From NCBI GenBank assembly GCA_035235625.1, contig CP141146.1, positions 4,520,501 through 4,584,500 on the forward strand: a stretch of DNA of 64,000 bases, written 5' to 3'. The stretch comes from Saururus chinensis (Eukaryota > Streptophyta > Magnoliopsida > Piperales > Saururaceae). Below the pieces are notes generated by a model. It saw only the letters and a program-made list of their open reading frames with translations. It was not told the origin of the DNA and did not search any database. The translations under genes and the position numbers were made by a program. Positions 61,501 through 64,000 of the stretch are shown here, piece after piece (the stretch's first letter is position 1; each line of letters starts with the position of its first letter).

Positions 61501-62133
61501 GACAAGTGAAACAGTTAAAGGACTTACAAAAATGTAGGTTGAAAATACCTAAGCATTGCATGTGGGATGTCATGCTTTTTATGATAGAGTAGTTTCTAGG
61601 CAGAACTACGTCTGGATCCGATCTTGTTGGAAACATTGGAGATGTTGTCTGATGAGTACGAGAAAACTAACATCGGGTGATGTTAGCCCGATCCAAAAAA
61701 TATTAATTAAACCTTTTGTCCTTTGGAAGCTCTTCTCCTTAAGGCGGAGATGCTCCATTGTGGTTATGGTTGTTGTTTGGTTTGCTTTGTTGCAGGTTTT
61801 CCCGGCTACAACGAGTAAGACCAAGATTGACGCGTATAGGATGAAGTTTCTTCGTGTCTGCAACTCTGGTACGTAATTGTACCTTTAGTGTGAGAGTATA
61901 CTTGTTATTTATTTTCAGACATATAACGAACTTGTACTTAGATGGATGAGCTGTTCTTTATGAATTTTCAGACGCATAATAATATTATACGATTTAATAT
62001 TTATATTTGTGAACCCCAGTTATCATGACCTGGATATTTAATCGAATGGTTTGTTTTGTGTTTAAAGAAAAAAAAATTTGCTACTTACTGTTCTTGCTAT
62101 TTAAAAATGCTTTTAAAAATCCGGGTCATGACA
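58580..62133 (+). mobile_element. Solo LTR (3.55 kb) inserted in the Copia integrase, TSD ATGAT
   Basis: Starts TGTAATGTCCGGG, ends CCGGGTCATGACA, with ATGAT at 58575-58579 and 62134-62138. It is unusually long for an LTR, and no domain is found in it. Short open frames in the GC-rich 59120-59800 part have no recognisable protein. The integrase reads CVFLGY-H then SLYKGYKCLD across the empty site. Confidence 0.85.
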
Positions 62134-62138
62134 ATGAT

Positions 62139-63171
62139 AGCCCAAGAAGACACATTTTGCAGAGCGAAACTCCAACTTGTTGCTATTGTAGGGGCGGAGA
62201 TAAGGAAAGCAGGCACAACCAAAAGTCTTGAGTGAATAGTAGTCTGGAGTCCTGTGGAATAATTTCACCCATGGAGAAGTTTTGTTTAAGGCTTTAGTAG
62301 GCATTATGTTGAGAAGATAAATTGTTGTAGTAAAAGCAGAGTCCCAATGGCTAATAGGGACAGATGCTTGTGCTAAAAGTGTGAGTCCTAATTCCACAAT
62401 ATGTCGATGTTTGTGCTCCACAACCCCATTTTGTTGAGGGGTATATGGACAACTCATCCTGTGTAGAATGCCATTGTCTACAAGGTACCTGCGAAACTTA
62501 TGATGCACAAACTCTCCACCACCATCAGTTTGAAATTTTTTAATTTGATGACTTAATAATTTCTCAACCATGCTCCGAAATTTTATAAAAGTGGGAAATA
62601 TTTCAACTTTGGACGTGAGAGGAAATATCCAAGTATAACAACTATAAGAGTCAACAAAGGAAACATAATAACGAAACCCATTAAAAGAGACAACTGGTGC
62701 AGGACCCCACACATCAGCATAGACAATCTCAAGAGGCAATGAAGCCTTTTTGTCAGTTAGTACAAAAGGCAGCCGATGAGATTTGCCTAATTGACAAGAC
62801 TCACAAAAAGTAGAAAAATTCTTATATTCAAGTGGCAAATGACATTTATTTGCAAGAAATCGAACAACTTGAGAAGCTGGATGACCCAAACGTTGATGCC
62901 AAGTGGATGCAGATGCTCTCTCTCCAATGAAACAAGCAGGTGGAAGGGAAGGCTTATTTTGTGAAGGAACGCAATAAAGACCTTGGCTACTCGGTCCCTT
63001 AAGAAGTATTCTTCCCGTTGTCTGATCCTTAACAAAAAAACCAGATTTGGTAAATATAACAACACAATCATTATCACAAGTTAATTGGGAAATAGAGAGC
63101 AAATTTTTGACAACATGAGGGACATGAAGGACATTTTTAAGTGTTAAACTAGGAGAGGCTAGAAGAACCAA
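62139..63171 (-). pseudogene. Copia GAG-pre-integrase and integrase core
   Basis: A long open frame on the minus strand. LKNVLHVPHVVKNLLSISQL is the protease/pre-integrase border, then WHQRLGHPASQVVRFL and the zinc-binding C-x2-C in FCESCQLGKSHRLPF. The integrase core follows with the catalytic D of VYADVWGPAPV and the second D of FQTDGGGEF, then MSCPYTPQQNGVVEHKHRHIVE (the catalytic E in the VVEHKHR stretch is kept) and KTFGCACFPYLRPYNSNKL. The frame runs into the inserted LTR after CVFLGYH. It looks recent and little decayed. Confidence 0.92.
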
Positions 63172-64000
63172 TGTGTAAAATTTTCAAACCTGCACCATTT
63201 CCCACTAATACTTGCTCAGAGCCATGATATGGTGAGTAATCATTAAGTGTATCAAGATCATGAACCATGCGATTGGCTGCCCCAGAATTAGGATACCATT
63301 GAGAGTCGACTGTAGTTGAAACATGAAATGCATTTGGAGTAGTTTCATCTTGGTAGGCATGATCAAATCTATGATTGCAGTTGAGAGCATGATGGCTGTT
63401 GCCTTGAAAGATTTCACAAATCAACTTTGGCTTGTTGAATCGGGGTTGTTGTTGTTGAGGGTTAGAAGAGTAACCACGGTCACGACCACGACCGCGACCA
63501 CGATTGTTGCTATTGTAGTTGTTGCGGTTTTGATTGGAGGTGGATGAGTTGTTGTGGTGGTTACCACGTCCTTGAGAGGTATGACCACAATTGGCAACAT
63601 TAGCTGAAGCATCACCAAGATCCAAGGTAGACAATTGGTGGTACATTTCCAGACGATGCTCCTGAGTGAGGAGGAGACTATGGAGATCTTCAAGTGCAAG
63701 AGGCTCCTGTCGGGATGTCACTGTCATGACAAAGGGTTCATACTCGGGACCAAGTCCACCGAGTATGTAGTGCCAATTCATTAGGATGAACTGGTTGGCC
63801 TGTAGTAGCTAATTGATCAGCTATGGTCTTTGCCTTCTCCATATATTCAGCAACTGAGAGAGAGCCACGTTTCAGTGTTTGAAGTTGGAAGCGAAGTTGA
63901 AGGATTCTGGTTTGGGAATGGGACACATAGAGACGTTCCAAGGTAGACCGCATTTCTGCAGATGTTTGGAGACTCCACATTTGGCCAAGAGCACTAGGCG
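63149..64000 (-). pseudogene. Copia gag and protease, with degraded zinc knuckle and active site
   Basis: From the window edge: STLERLYVSHSQTRILQL, LKRGSLSVAEYMEKAKTIADQL, then a frameshift near 63775 before YILGGLGPEYEPFVMTV. The basic RGRGRGRDRGY region is followed by the knuckle LICEIFQGNSHHALNC, where the second Cys is Phe. The protease motif reads WYPNSGAANRMVHD in place of WYPDSGATNHVTHD, so the catalytic Asp is Asn. A second frameshift near 63150-63170 leads into the integrase frame. Confidence 0.88.

Larger units (their letters stand above)
55385..64000 (-). mobile_element. Second Ty1/Copia retrotransposon, interrupted by two solo LTRs, cut by the window edge
   Basis: The minus strand carries gag, protease, GAG-pre-integrase, integrase, RT and RNase H in Copia order. 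Two solo LTRs split it, at 56567-57739 (in RT) and 58580-62133 (in the integrase). Removing both, with one TSD copy each, reconnects the coding region. It is decayed by several frameshifts. Its RT/RNase H and gag text resembles the Ale/Retrofit group and differs from the Copia element at 36 kb. The 5' LTR is beyond 64000. Confidence 0.92.

Overview
This is a flowering-plant nuclear window. The evidence is intron-containing plant genes (a DMR6-type 2-oxoglutarate dioxygenase and a COMT-type O-methyltransferase), a captured Rab-GDI first exon, and nested Copia, LTR, CACTA, hAT and Mutator-like elements in AT-rich DNA. The methyltransferase exons are strikingly GC-rich compared with their surroundings, as is common in monocots and some magnoliids. 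I cannot name the species.

Layout. 0.1-4.2 kb is a solo LTR (family A) with a second solo LTR (family B, TSD CCTTA) nested inside. 4.7-5.8 kb is a non-autonomous hAT element carrying a nested MITE. 7.2-9.3 kb is a complete four-exon DMR6-like gene on the minus strand. 13.65-14.94 kb is a Pack-MULE-like element holding the first exon of a Rab GDP-dissociation inhibitor. 19.4-20.6 kb is a 1.25 kb block repeated at 48.6-49.9 kb. 21-22 kb and 26.5-28.4 kb hold further family-B LTR copies, the second solo and intact with TSD ATACT. 24.7-25.1 kb is a 54-bp tandem array. 30.7-35.5 kb is a complete four-exon O-methyltransferase gene whose 3.4 kb first intron contains two related inverted-repeat elements. 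36.1-42.7 kb is a Copia retrotransposon on the minus strand with both LTRs and TSD AAGAG, but decayed coding. 43.5-47.5 kb is a family-A LTR interrupted by a CACTA element (TSD TGT). 50.9-51.8 kb is a second CACTA-like sequence. 51.8-55.1 kb is a duplicate of the methyltransferase promoter, exon 1 and intron start; it is frameshifted and followed by an inverted extra copy. 55.4-64 kb is a second Copia element on the minus strand, cut by two solo LTRs (TSDs ATACC and ATGAT) and running off the right edge.

Two genes look able to make protein: the DMR6-like oxygenase (salicylate or flavanone oxidation is the family expectation) and the O-methyltransferase (phenolic 3-O-methylation family). They are 21 kb apart and nothing in the sequence links them in one pathway. 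The most interesting region is 53.3-54.6 kb. There a truncated methyltransferase copy and an inverted fragment of the same exon face each other, forming a potential long hairpin with homology to the functional gene.
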